Shown in pieces: positions 39,501 to 50,048 of a stretch of 64,000 bases of DNA; within the stretch, counting starts at the first letter, position 1; each line of letters opens with the position of its first letter. The translations under genes were made by a program, and so were the position numbers. The stretch comes from Marthasterias glacialis (taxonomy: Eukaryota; Echinodermata; Asteroidea; Forcipulatida; Asteriidae). The notes under the pieces were generated by a model that did no database searches, was not told the origin of the DNA, and saw only the letters and a list, made by a program, of their open reading frames with translations. The stretch covers positions 17,190,110 to 17,254,109 of the forward strand of contig OU452227.1 of assembly GCA_911728455.2 (NCBI GenBank), in the 5' to 3' direction.

Positions 39501-42500
39501 ACAGTCATAGAGCAACTGGTCCCCTCCCATTCTTCTTTGATTTTGTGTCATGTTTAACTGTATGCAGTTTAGGGCGTGTGTGTAAAAACATGATTCATCT
39601 GAAGTGGAATCGCGTCAAAATACTTGGATTTTGACACGTGCGTACTAAGCGCCCTACATGCGCCCTACAAGCGCTAGAAAGTTTTTCACGCGAGTGCGCG
39701 CAAACCAGTCACTTTTGGGAGCCAGTCAGCGTTGTATTCAGTACATCACCACTAAGGGGTTAGTGACGAGAGGTATCGATACGGCGCGCTGTCCATGGAA
39801 CGAAGCGATGCTACCTCAGTCACTCTGAATCCTTTATTGGCAAAGAGGATGTAGAATGATTTGGGAGGATAATGGTTACAAATCCTTCTATATCTTCCCT
39901 GCCAAAATGAAGGATTCAGAGGGACCGAGGGCCTCGGGCCCAAAATAACATTGCTTATCGGTGGGGTCAGTCCAGCATTTTGGTGTTTAAACAACGACTT
40001 GATACTAAACCCGATAAGCTAGGTCGAACTCTAAGGTTCAATACGTCGTCTGGTCAAGATAAATTATCACGACAAGGTCAACTATTCAAAAAGTGGTTCG
40101 ACTTGGTGCACTGCATAACTGATATGGTACTCCCAGAGCCGGTGTGGAAGGAGATTCTGTCTGGCAGGAGATTCTGTCCTGGCATACGGCGAATTGTGTA
40201 CTAACTCCTTCTGATAGCGCCTTCTTTTGAATAAACTCCTCTAGCCCACGTTAATTTACCGTATGGTGGACACATTACCCTAGGACAGAATACCCTATGG
40301 CACCGGCCCCGTACGAACTATACCCATATTACCAAACTATCATCATTGTGGGCATCCTCGTGCTGAAATCTACATCATGTCAACTTCAATACGCGTTGAC
40401 TATGTACACCCTTGAGTTGAAATAACAAGGGTGTAGTTTCTGTTGCTCCGTACATAAAAATGATCGTATATCGTGTGGTGTTGATGCTTTTCGCGACCCT
40501 TTCCTTACACGAAGAAATTAAAAAAATTTATTCAACCACCATAATCTATGGGATTATTCAACATCCCCACACTCTCCACACATCGTGTTTGGATGTGAGC
40601 TGGACTTACCAGTGACGGAGTCGCGTCTTCTGAACTGGAATGAGATGGGTACGCACTCATCATCCTGGTAAATTGCTACGGAATGAGTGTCTCCAAAAGG
40701 TGTCTCCTCATCGGAAGACCAAACATGCACATCCAGTGCACGATCACCAAGGGTAGCACTTCCAACATATTCGGCTTAATCTACAGGAAAGAAAACAACT
40801 ACATGGTTTGTTTTACGTTCCTGATCTCAAAAGAATTCTCTTTAACGATATAGATGGAAATCTAAGCTCAAAACACAGAAGAAAAAAATGATAATAATTC
40901 TTTAAACTACTGAAACTGTTCAAAAATCGTTTAGATACCCTTATAGTACATAATGGGAGAAATGTACTATATTGATCAAAACAAGTGTATAGTACTGTGG
41001 CTTTAAAGGGACATCGCACATAATTATTTACGCCAATATTGGCGTAAATATTCACACAATTTGTGCCCCAAGCCGATTCACGATTTTTATCCCAAGTCGC
41101 AAATATTGACGCCAATAAAGGGGTCCTCATTTTTGACATGGAGCACAAATCGTGAATTTACACGCCAACATTGGCGTCAATATTTGCGACTCATTTAGGG
41201 GTACAAATCTTGAGCTTTGACACCATTATTAATGCGTAAACAACTGCAATGTTGGGTTAGCCTAAAAATCATGAATTTTGACGCCAATATTTGCGTAAAT
41301 ATTTGCGTTTTGGGGCGAAAATCGCGAATATTTACGCCAATAATTATTGGCGTAAATATGTATATCTGCGATGTCCCTAAAGCCACCATAGATAGGCTTG
41401 TGCTGGCAGTGCGAAAATTGTTAGGTAATGTTAAAATTTGTCACTAAAGAAACAAATAAATAGTAGCAATGACGTAGGGATACCAAGAGCGCCCTCAGTG
41501 TTCATGGGCCTTATGCAACTTGTTTATTTTCTTTAAACACTAAGTTTTTGTCCGCGACCTTTAGACCTTTCTGTTTTCCGTTTGGCTTTCGGCAGGGAGA
41601 GAGCACATACAATAGGAGACTTTGGAATGCTAGACGGCCGCAGACTTACCAGGTAAATTTCCATTGTTTGCGTAGTTCTGAGTATGCGCATAATATTTCC
41701 GAGAACGATGGATTTACCTGGTCTAGTGTGCTGCCACCTAGTGCCCTCAAAAGTCTTTACTTTTGCTGCAATATGTAACATGTGGGATGGAAGAGAAACC
41801 TCCCTGTGAGTATCATAACTATTCTGTCGGAAAGAATTGTTTGCAGTACGGTATGTGGTATAGCCAGCCATGTGTTAACTTTATTATATTGCACTGTACT
41901 AACACCATACATGTAATTATTGTGTACTATCTTGTGATGATTATTTACATCAAGTAGGCCTACAGGAGATTATTGAAAACGTCTGCCCTTGTGATATTAT
42001 TGTGAACGCTCGTTTTAGTACAGTACTGTTCCTCCTTCATCACACCCTTATAATACGGGACAGGCAACTTCAGTAATAATACATCAAACAGATGACAGTA
42101 CCTGGAATGCATGCATAGCTGAATCGCTCGGTTAACTTGTCTTTGTAACATGTTTCATCCTCACCGAATTGGAAGATGGTGTAGGACTCTTCCTGCAGAT
42201 ATGACAATGACACCGAACTAAATTAACTTCAAAGACACCGCGGTACTCTTTTAGCATCTATCATTTCTTGGATAAGACGAGAAAACTTTTAACAATGGAC
42301 ATTATGCGCCGACGTCATCACGCCGCCATCATGGAGGCGAATAAATTATTAAAACTTGAGTGGTGAGAAATTCGAACTAGACGGAGAGGCAACGAAACAA
42401 AACTTGGGAGAAAAATATAGTGCCACCCTTGCCCAGCGTAGTGCCGCGCGATTGTACAAATTACATGGACAGCCGTCTGTGATAAAACACTATCCAGTTA

Positions 42501-45500
42501 TTAAAAATACTTAAGTCGAAATACTTTCCTTTCGGTTACACCTTTTGTTCAAGTTAGTATATATTATAATATATATAAAAATGTATATACTAATTTTCCT
42601 TACCCGCAACCGGTCCCTATAGACAGTCCGAACGACAATGATGTAGGGACTGGGAGTCAGTCTATTCTCTGTCGATTTTAGGGTCAGGTATCACCCAAAT
42701 GTCACGTGACAAAACAGGAGGAGTTACTCCTTTTGCAAAATTTTTCGAAATGCTCCGAACTCGCTGTCGTAAACATTCGGACAGTGTTGTTGATGGTCAG
42801 ACATTTTTGTTGATAAAAATTAAAAAAATTTGCAGACACATCCCATTATCGTTTTTCTTTTTCTTTTTCCCCCAAACAAATTCAACACTGTATTTGAATA
42901 TATTTGTGAAATTTTTACAAACTGATTATCCCAGGCTTTTTGAAAGTAAACAAAGCCCGTCATCATCCAATGACATCGTCCACCGTTGGTGACAAGTAAT
43001 GAATATTTATATATTGCGTCATAATCTATGTTTAGCTTTGGATGATGCCTGACCTAAGTTTTTTAACGAGTCGTCAGGGAATCTTTGGTCAGGGAACCAG
43101 ACTAGAGTCAGTCTACGCACCGCACAACCCCGCCAAACCTCAGTGAGGGTGCTGTTTGAGCTTTTGTCGTCACTAAAAGGGGTGTATTGTTATAGTAGAA
43201 CATACCTTTTCGTAAATATCTATTATAATAATTGATTCTTCGGTCCCATTTGTGAACCCGATATGGAGTTTGCTGGCTGTCTTTTTCTCGATGGCATCAT
43301 ACGCGAATTTAGAGGCAACGTGTTCTTCAAACAGCTTCCCATCTACCACGTAGGTCGTTATACTATCTGGCAAAAGAACACAACGCGCACAAACAAAAAT
43401 GTGTTTTGTTTGTTGCAACAAGCACTGTCTCTTTATTATGACAAACATTTGGTTAAATGTGAAATCATCCATATCTAAAAAATCCAAATATAAGCAAACA
43501 GACATAAGTTCTTTATCTAAGTTCAATTCATCACAATGTTCACCTGTATCCACTAAGTCAATGTAACATCGAGTTATTTGGGAGCACCTGACGCTAAACT
43601 GGCCTACATAAATTATAACCACACCACCTTCTCCCAAAAACAAAAATCAATATGCACCATAATGGAAAACTTCACAGGTCACTTGGACTCAATAAAAATT
43701 CTAACAAAATATGGGAACAAAGGAATCGAAATCTCCTACAATGGAGGCTTCGACGGCTTTTCCCTCATCTAGGCCCTTCACGAAACCACGGCTTTGGGCT
43801 CCGGCACCGTCCGCCTGTTTGAAGCCCCATACTATAAGCACAATATTTTCAACACATCATAATGGTGGAGCCTAAGCCAGAGCCTAAAGCCAGCGCCGTG
43901 GTTTCGATAAGGGCCGTCATGATGGCAGTGCATGGTCCTTATCGTTCATTTAACATTTCTTTAACTTCGGTCAAAACACACATGGAATGTCTGCAGCTAA
44001 GTCTATTTGTTCTCCAAATATTTTACCAGCTCGGCTATAGCTATCTTTTTGAGTTTATAGTTTATCTCAGCCCACTTGCGTCTCATTCATTTTAATGTTA
44101 TTGTATGATGGTCATAACCTATGAGCACAAAATGCTGAACCGACCATTTCAAAGGGTATTTGCAGCCCTCCCAATGACGATTGAAATGTTCTCAGATGAC
44201 TGCATTTTTCTGAATAGTTATTGTCATCGGTTATATTTCTACAGTACCTTTAAGGAAACAAATAATTGTACGTCCTGAATGACGAGCTGCTTTTTTAGTA
44301 TTAAAAATTGCGGTAAATTTACAGACACTGGAGGCGCCTTTAACAATACACCTGACCCCGCGGGCCTATCCACCATATTCATACCTACATCATTTATTGT
44401 CCATTTGTTGTTGACAAGTAAGGTTACACGCTTCGTTTTCACTTTTTTTTTTTTTTTTCGTTAGCCATTTTGAGATATATGGTGGACATAATAATTATAG
44501 GTTTTCCCGGCCAAATTCAGCAAACTATCATTCAAATTCATTATTGCGCTTTCAAATTCAGCCAAACAAGGGTTTCTCTTTCAGTATTATTGCATTCAAT
44601 TTCGTTTTCGTGCACTCAGGATCCCTTTCTTTTCATTCTCTTTCGTTTATAGTCATTCAAGATTACAAGATCGCCATTCTTATGTTGAATATCCACCACC
44701 TTTTCCCAATAGGTGCAATCAAATTCAGAGTCATCGAAGCGCTCTGCAATTTCTCACCTAATGTTCGTTTCTTGTTCGTTTATGGGTAATGGATTTCAAT
44801 ATTTTGAGCATTCAAATTCAACATAAGTTTGATACGGCTTATGCTTGCGTTTAAAATAAGTGATAATGTTCTTTTTTCGGCAGTTGCGTGGATAATCTGT
44901 CTTATGAGTTTGAATTTAATTTTTATATTTGATCTTAATTGCAAATGTTTTGCTTTTACTTCCGTTACATCAATTACTCTAATTAGATTTAAGATCACTT
45001 TTTTCGATTGAAGCCAGGGTCAAACATTTTGCAGTTTGTCCCTAGTTTCAATCGAATCAAATTAAACTTTAAAATGTGTCTAAGAACAGTTAAATAAATT
45101 TTTATGGCATCGAGTATAAAAACAATAAACAATATTTTGATTGCATTTGCTTGCAATGTAAATGTTTGCTTTGGTCTTAAATTCACTTTTTGTCATCTTC
45201 TTTATTCGTTAATGTTTAGACCTTGCAAATTAACTCTCGAATATTTCAGTCAGCCTTCCTCTACTACGGTGCTCGATTTTCGTAATGACCACGGGCAGCC
45301 ATCATTTTTTGCTTCACATTAATGAATTAATTTGAATGCAAACATTTCTAAAATGTTTGCCAGTTGACGAAAATGAATAGTCAACAAGCCCGTTCCTGCT
45401 GTCTTTGACGAAATAGAATGAACTAAGTGACCATTTTAAGTTAAATGATTTTATTTGTCGAATGAATGCTCAAGTGTCGGAATTGAATGACTCTTTTTAA

Positions 45501-46690
45501 CTGTTGAATGTTGATGTACCCGAGGATTTATTTTCAAGCAAAATTGAAAGACCCGGGTATTAACTTGAATGGATTTATGTTGAAATTGGCCGGGAAACCC
45601 TATACTATGACACTATTTTGGTAATTTTTTCTGTATATACCGAAACCAAACAGTGCACTCCTACAGTGTCCACCATGTCTCTAAAAGGCTATGACAAGTT
45701 AAAAGTCATTAAATATTTAAGTGTGGATTTGAATATTGGTGCTAAAAGCTCAATATTATTATTCTTCGGCTTAGATTGGTGTTTGCTGGTTTTAAGTTTA
45801 TACGTTTGTAAAAAGGCAGAACGGTGAAAATCTTCGAAATAGTTGCGGAAACAAAATACGAAGTATGAAAGCTGTAGTTATTTTTTACATGAATATTTAT
45901 TGTTTGAAATAATAACAGTGAATTAGGATAATGCTAAATGCATACGTTATCTACCCTTATTTTCAATCTCCTTTACTCGCAAGGCCCACTTGCCCACACG
46001 CAACTCTCCACTATTCTCCACTCCATGGTCACTCAACACCAACATGCTTGAGACTTGAATGAGAGTGTTATGCCTGGGGCAGGGAGAAGCAATTGTTGTG
46101 TCTACAGTTCTTCCTTTTGAAGAGGATTTTTGAGGACTAAGGAGGGTTGGGGATTTTATAAATTAGAGTGAATATTTACAGTACCAAAAACAATGAACTA
46201 ATATTAATAAGCCACAAAAGGGAAGTGTCTTAAATTATTGGGTTTTTTTCTTAACCATGATATAGGAATATTTAGTTTATGATTCCAAGATCGATCCTTT
46301 TCACAATAAAGCACTTGTAATGACTAGGCCCATAGGTGGCGCTCCATTACATAATTATAGTACAGCCATTTTAGTTCTCCATTTGAATCAGCGTAACCAA
46401 GCCGAGGCTAGAGGGCAAATAGACAGGTTCTTTTACGTACAATCAGAATGCTAGAGGTACATACAGTCTACTCGAAACAGTTGTTAAAAACACAGCCGTC
46501 CATTAATTGATCTGTAGATTTTTTTATTATTATTATTATTTTACTTACATGCGTCCATGGTATATGCTGATGGAGCGCAGCAGGGCTCCGGGTGTTCCTG
46601 TTTCTTCTTCCCAGACAGCCTGGCCATATTCAACGGTAACTCGGCAGATACCGAAGACATAAAGATGAGCGCAATCACAAAGATGTACAT
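33498..46690 (-). CDS. Ependymin-related secreted protein B (EPDR-B)
   Basis: Ependymin family: small secreted calcium- and matrix-associated glycoproteins. Exons 46690-46549, 43366-43206, 42192-42102, 40774-40610, 38435-38338 and inferred 33524-33498 give 227 residues. Seen: signal peptide MYIFVIALIFMSSVSA, PEPCCAPSAYT (family-typical N-terminal C-x-P), GFTNGTEES with an N-glycosylation site, YACIPG, ECVPISF, and GICDKEEFFHVPDICHE. Exon 4 carries an in-frame TAA if spliced where EPDR-A splices; an AG six bases further on removes it and costs two residues. Phases match EPDR-A throughout. It may therefore be active with a shifted acceptor or be a young pseudogene. The last exon is the least certain. 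Confidence 0.85.
33632..34303. mobile_element. Foldback element with internal tandem repeats, 0.67 kb
   Basis: Outer arms of about 130 bp are inverted copies (cctctctatattacggaagc against gcttccgtaatatatagaga, and so on through ccgagttgccgcgtttccga). Between them (33755-34140) a unit of about 27-30 bp, tctttccctgataccgtatc, recurs with alternation of ccgtat/ccatat, itself partly palindromic (GGAAAGACGTCTTTCC). It lies just upstream of the EPDR-B last exon. No ORF is plausible. Confidence 0.87.
34395..34620 (-). promoter_or_regulatory. Orphan third copy of the EPDR 5' flank
   Basis: Matches the regions upstream of EPDR-A (61260-61490) and EPDR-B (46735-46940): gtcaactaactggct, gaaaaccttgacatgga, caatgctttcccaggtgc and ggttcccgacaacctga. 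No signal-peptide exon or later ependymin exon follows at lower coordinates. Probably what remains of a third tandem copy. Confidence 0.72.
34633..34786. repeat. Dispersed repeat shared with 20455-20640
   Basis: Common phrases: gctgatagt-agtgttctt, gagtcaggagaaaatagt and ccgtgcacacttttcagcat. Class unknown. Confidence 0.65.
34789..35635. mobile_element. TTAA-flanked non-autonomous element (piggyBac-like), copy 1
   Basis: Begins TTAATCCTATCAGAACCGGG and ends GGTCCTGATAAGGTTAA. The body matches 52337-53277 (ccgtattttccaaagt, gatgaaacttgcc, caagattgccgccaaatatg, ggttgccatggc). TTAA target and CCYTATCAGG-type inverted ends point to the piggyBac group. No transposase. Confidence 0.78.
36170..36346. 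mobile_element. MITE, CCGGTG family, copy 2
   Basis: gatagcgccctgtttagaat, ttaataccgtaagtaa and gacaaaatcctctatgacac followed by ccggtg match 16452-16631 and 40138-40307; left end aaccggtgg is degraded. Confidence 0.6.
36521..36560 (+). other. Hammerhead-like / retroelement tail motif, copy 2
   Basis: ggaagacgatcag...atcgaaacgtcgagt: a damaged CTGAnGA box (here tggaaga), a possible GATC-containing stem, then CGAAACGTC. The context caccagatcaaac is shared with 47170-47235. Confidence 0.4.
36680..36880 (+). pseudogene. LINE reverse-transcriptase tail fragment, frameshifted
   Basis: HITPILCYVHWLP then, in the next frame, RIQFEILLFVLAYKARNGLA and PTYPKSLI. This ITP-L--LHWLP...RI-FKIL--V-K--NGLAP-Y block lies near the C-terminus of many LINE polyproteins. 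A frameshift separates the halves; inactive. Confidence 0.78.
36881..38330. other. EPDR-B intron 5, duplicated with EPDR-A intron 5
   Basis: 37805-38160 resembles 55915-56190: gattctgctctacactagc, gatctagacctacaca, acgaagtacaagccag-type phrases and a shared gtgttcaacaaa. This supports duplication of the whole gene. No other feature seen apart from LINE and MITE debris. Confidence 0.65.
38338..38435 (-). CDS. EPDR-B exon 5
   Basis: DEPLDIRTVSVSDFKLGICD, then KEEFFHVPDICHE. The V/F-F-x-x-P-x-x-C block is a family hallmark. Donor gtaagc, phase 0. Confidence 0.87.
40138..40307. mobile_element. MITE, CCGGTG family, copy 3
   Basis: gccggtgtggaaggagattc at left; gacagaataccctatggcac plus cggc at right. 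aggagattctgtc is locally doubled. Lies in EPDR-B intron 4. Confidence 0.72.
40610..40774 (-). CDS. EPDR-B exon 4, shifted acceptor
   Basis: AEYVGSATLGDRALDVHVW, then DDECVPISFQFRRRDSVTG. The ancestral acceptor (ctgtag, exon base 40780) would make codon two TAA; the AG at 40776-40775 restores the frame. The exon is 6 nt shorter than its EPDR-A equivalent. Confidence 0.75.
40996..41387. mobile_element. Palindrome-rich MITE, 0.39 kb
   Basis: gtggctttaaagggacatcg at the left end pairs with cgatgtccctaaagccac at the right. The interior is built of repeated small palindromes on ttacgccaatattggcgtaa and gcaaatattgacgcc. Lies in EPDR-B intron 3. No ORF. Confidence 0.85.
42102..42192 (-). CDS. EPDR-B exon 3
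   Basis: EESYTIFQFGEDETCYKDKL, then RFSYACIPG; two Cys. 91 bp as in EPDR-A; phases 0 in, 1 out. Confidence 0.87.
42677..43059. mobile_element. Possible inverted-repeat element in EPDR-B intron 2
   Basis: ttagggtcaggtatcaccca against the inverse of ttggatgatgcctgacctaa (about 17 of 20 matched). Interior AT-rich. Weak. Confidence 0.45.
43206..43366 (-). CDS. EPDR-B exon 2
   Basis: Encodes SITTYVVDGKLFEEHV, SKFAYDAIEKKTASKLHIGF and TNGTEESIIII. The -FAYD-- segment corresponds to the ependymin -SYD- strand, and NGT is the sequon. 161 bp, the same length as in EPDR-A. Confidence 0.88.
43772..43916. mobile_element. MITE, GGCCCTTTTCGAAACCACGG family, copy 2
   Basis: ggcccttcacgaaaccacgg at left, ccgtggtttcgataagggcc at right; internal gctccggc and cctaagccagagcc. 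Same family as 6557-6708. In EPDR-B intron 1. Confidence 0.82.
44497..45605. mobile_element. Non-autonomous element with ATTCAAATTCA motif, 1.1 kb
   Basis: Left end taggttttcccggccaaatt pairs with aattggccgggaaaccctat at the right. The left half repeats attcaaattca-like words and the right half gaatgaat-like words, in opposite sense. A TA or TATA duplication flanks it. No transposase. In EPDR-B intron 1. Confidence 0.75.
46549..46690 (-). CDS. EPDR-B exon 1: signal peptide and first Cys pair
   Basis: ATG at 46690-46688; hydrophobic leader FVIALIF, cleavage likely after SVSA. A basic patch GKKKQ precedes PEPCCAP. Donor gtaagt, phase 1. Confidence 0.87.
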
Positions 46691-46940
46691 CTCGATGTAC
46701 TGGTATGGATTTTGGGGTTGGAGGAGCGTTGAGATCCAACTGGCTGTCTGAGATCAGTAGGAGGGATTGTTTGATGTGGTGGTTGTATACCAATTATATA
46801 CAATGCAATAACTCCGCGAAAAGGGTCAAGATCACACTTTTAACCAAATTCTATAAAACCTTAACAACAGATGTAAGGAATAGTTCAATGCCTTCCCAGG
46901 TGCCTGTTGACAATAGGGAAATGGTGCGGTGGGTGGCTAT
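46691..46940 (-). promoter_or_regulatory. EPDR-B 5' flank, conserved with EPDR-A
   Basis: Blocks ggctgtctgagatcagta, caatgccttcccaggtgcc and atggtgcggtgggt correspond to the flank of EPDR-A. No TATA box is visible. A conserved promoter or 5' UTR is the likely reading. Confidence 0.5.
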
Positions 46941-48300
46941 TCAAAATTACCAGGGTATCTTTACCTACCAGGGTAGGTCAACATTTGTTTTCTCATAAAA
47001 AATAGTGTGTAGAGCTGTTTGGAAGAATTCACCCCCCCCCCCTCCAATTATTGTTACAAACTGACATAAATCATATATTGCTTACATAGTACACACTCCC
47101 ATAGGATCGCGGTCTGGTTCCCGCCTTAATCGTTTCATCGAGCGTTATTTCCAATTTAATACTTGAGCAGCATGAAACACCAGATCAAGCTGTTACTGAA
47201 GACAATCAGAACATACTGATCAAAACGTCGAGTTGATATACCATCGTTTTTTTGAGAACCGCCAGAACTATAAGGGACAATTAATTCCATAGTTTATCTG
47301 CAGATTCCATTATATTCATTCCACAGCAAATCCACAACCCCTAGCCCAGGTAGCAAGGGCCCATTATGGTAGCAAGGGCCCATTATGGGCAAGACTTAAT
47401 CCATATGGGCACAAGGGCCAACCAATACTGATCACACATGGGACCCACATGGGATAAGGATATGAGGATCCTTCCCATATGGGTGTCATATGGGCAGAAA
47501 CTATGGATAAATCATGCGCGGTATTATTACAACGAGCGTATAATTATGTGGCGTACATACACAATTCACTATCGATCGATCATCTACAGACGCTGCCATT
47601 ATCCGGATGACACCTAGTCTTGGTCCAAGACCTTCCTGTTTTTCTTTTGTAAAGCCCACGACCACGGTCACCCCAGAACTATCACCAACAGAGGGCGCTA
47701 TCTCAAGACGAACCGATCACCCATCACGAAGCGAACCGCTATCACAAAAATGGCCAGAAATCGAGATCCAGAGCCGTATATTAGGAGAGTTGCGACAACT
47801 TGCGATTAGAAGCCATTTTCGGTCCAACGCGAAACGCGTGCGAAACATGTGCTCACACAGTAGTACCAGACTATTGAGACTATCGTGAGTTTTGAGCATG
47901 AAAAAGACCGTCCGATACGAACCAGTGTGTGGCACAGATTAGTTTGTAGTTTAGATTTAGAAAATCCATACATTTTGTTTTACTTTTAGTTTAAAGAAAT
48001 ACTACTTTAACTTAGTCTTGAGCAGATCAGCCGGGAAAAAAGTCCCGTGATTCACGTTCGTACATGCACATGAAAAGGTCGACACTGAAACAGCACTAAC
48101 GTTAATCGTTATGCCTACTAACTGTAGATGGTGTAAGTTGTTCGTTCTTGCTCCTCCGATGCATCATGTTTATTGTTTAGACAGAAACGTTAACATCAAT
48201 TCAACATTTCTTTTGTGCACACATTTTACCAATTGAATAGCTGACGCATTGTTCATGTTCATCATTTGTACAGGGGCAAAATAGAAAGACAAATTTAGTT
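46941..48300. other. Intergenic repeats between the EPDR genes
   Basis: Contains a hammerhead-like tail motif (47196-47234), a run of CCCATATGGG/AAGGGCCCATTATGGG words (47340-47510), and a segment (47764-47830) that recurs inverted at 51572-51664 (cagagccgtatattaggaga, gttgcgaca). No coding exon. Confidence 0.6.
47196..47234 (+). other. Hammerhead-like / retroelement tail motif, copy 3
   Basis: CTGAAGA, then atcag...ctgat as a possible stem II, then caaaacgtcgag. The order CTGAnGA, stem, (C)GAAAC, GTC is that of short hammerhead ribozymes reported in Penelope-like elements. Here GAAAC is aAAAC, so cleavage is doubtful. Confidence 0.4.
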
Positions 48301-48329
48301 ACATTAATTATGCAAGGCAAGACAATGTT

Positions 48330-48335
48330 TTTATT
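48330..48335 (-). terminator. Possible poly(A) signal of the THAP pseudogene
   Basis: AATAAA on the - strand. It is 1.7 kb past the coding part, so the link is weak. Confidence 0.25.
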
Positions 48336-48917
48336 GAAAAAGACATTACAATTTACAATACAATTACAAGCATGACAAGGAAGTGGGTTGCTTCATGAGT
48401 GTTCTGCCTTCACCTCAACGGGGTCCTTTCTCTATGATAGGACTAACCAAAGCCAAACTGCAACTTGTACACGTACTGTAGTCAGGTAGTAGTACAACTA
48501 CAGCTGTGTTTTAAAAACATACTCTTATACTAGTCTTAGCTCTATGACTATGATTAGTCTTAAATAATAATATTACTTCAGTCATGTTAATTGTTATTGT
48601 TAGTTGGATCAAGTTTATGAAATTCTCGTTGACTTGTATTTAGATTCTATTTGTTTCCCTGCAAGTGCAAAGGGGAAAAAGCATCACCAGAGCAGCAAGT
48701 GGACATAGCTGTGTAAGAAATAAGTTCCTTCGGACCTTCCCCTCCCAGCCCCAACCCGCATGTCAAGAGGCTTTTTGTAATAAGTCACAAGTAAAAGCAG
48801 TAACTATGTACAATACCAGGGCTCAAAATTTACACTGTGCCCCTGCCCCCCAAATGAGATCGAAAAAATGCAAAAATGAATGGTACGTATTAAATAGGCG
48901 GCCCTCCCCACCCAAAA

Positions 48918-48929
48918 AAATTAAATAAA

Positions 48930-48965
<36 letters not shown>

Positions 48966-48966
48966 T
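48918..48966. repeat. (AAT)n microsatellite
   Basis: About 13 uninterrupted ataat/aat units. Confidence 0.9.
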
Positions 48967-49085
48967 CAAGTACACGCTAATCCTCCAATCAGATCTGTAG
49001 AATAGGAGTGTGATATAAACCATTTTCTTCCAGTACGCGCTAATCCTCCAATCAGATTGCTCAATGGGAGTGTGATAATAAACCA
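48967..49085. repeat. Tandem pair of about 60-bp units
   Basis: tacacgctaatcctccaatc...gtgtgatataaaccat is followed by tacgcgctaatcctccaatc...gtgtgataataaaccat. Confidence 0.75.
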
Positions 49086-50048
49086 TACTATACTCCCAGT
49101 AGCAGTAGTCTATATTGCACCCTGCATAGTTAGAGTATTATGCGACATGCTCCGTATACTGCTCTTCATCAAATAACGCTCTAAACTCTTAAACTTTGCG
49201 TGTGCCATTTGTATTGTATGTTTTCAACAGGCAGTATGAAGTTGACTGGGATATAGGACGCAGAAGCGCTATATTTTCCCGTATTCCACTCACGCTAGTG
49301 TGATAACAAAACAAAAAATAAAAAAGTAAAATAATTCTTTTTTTTTTTAAATGGATAGAATAAAATTAGGAATAATGTCTTTGACCCCCCCTTGAAAATA
49401 TCTGGTGCACTGGCTTCAGGCCTGAGGTCAGTAAATTCAGTGTCTAGACCAGCAGTCTTGTTTTTCAATAGAATACTAATACCTCACTGTGTATCTTAAA
49501 AAACATAGGACAAATGATGTTCAAATGTTGACTTTGAAGCCGACAAATAATTTCAATTCTATCAGACATCCAATGGTACTTATATCCAAAAGACAAATGA
49601 GATAAATTTTCTAAGAGTGCTTGTTCAAAAGTAGTCAGTTTACATATTAAACTGTTTTGAAGATTGTGGTCTTGTAAATAAAATTCTGGTTCAGTAAATG
49701 TTTTGTGGATTTTCCCACCAAACTCAAGCCCTGATTACATACATAAGGTGTACATCATACAGCAGTTTATCCCCTTGCAAATGTAGTGTTTAACTACGAG
49801 TCACAAGCCTTTTGGTAAAAGTACATCATGCCCTAATTGATGAATGAGAAATATAAACAGATAATTATGATGTCATTGTAAACTCACAAATCCTGAACTA
49901 AGCACCAGTGGAATCAAACCACTCACATCTGCTCTCATGGTAGTAGTACAACAAAATTGCTACAATACCAAGAGAACCGTGTGTCAATCTGAAGTGCTTT
50001 GTATTAGTTACAAAACAGTGAGTTACAAATCAATTTGAAAACATACGT

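Noticed and set aside
43173-43643. 156-codon open frame on the - strand
   Set aside because: Only the part 43366-43206 is the EPDR-B exon; the upstream portion is intron that happens to be open, and it breaks the conserved splice junction.
49890-49975. tRNA-like B-box (ggtttgattcc on the - strand)
   Set aside because: No matching A-box or foldable cloverleaf with a paired acceptor stem; at best a weak SINE trace.
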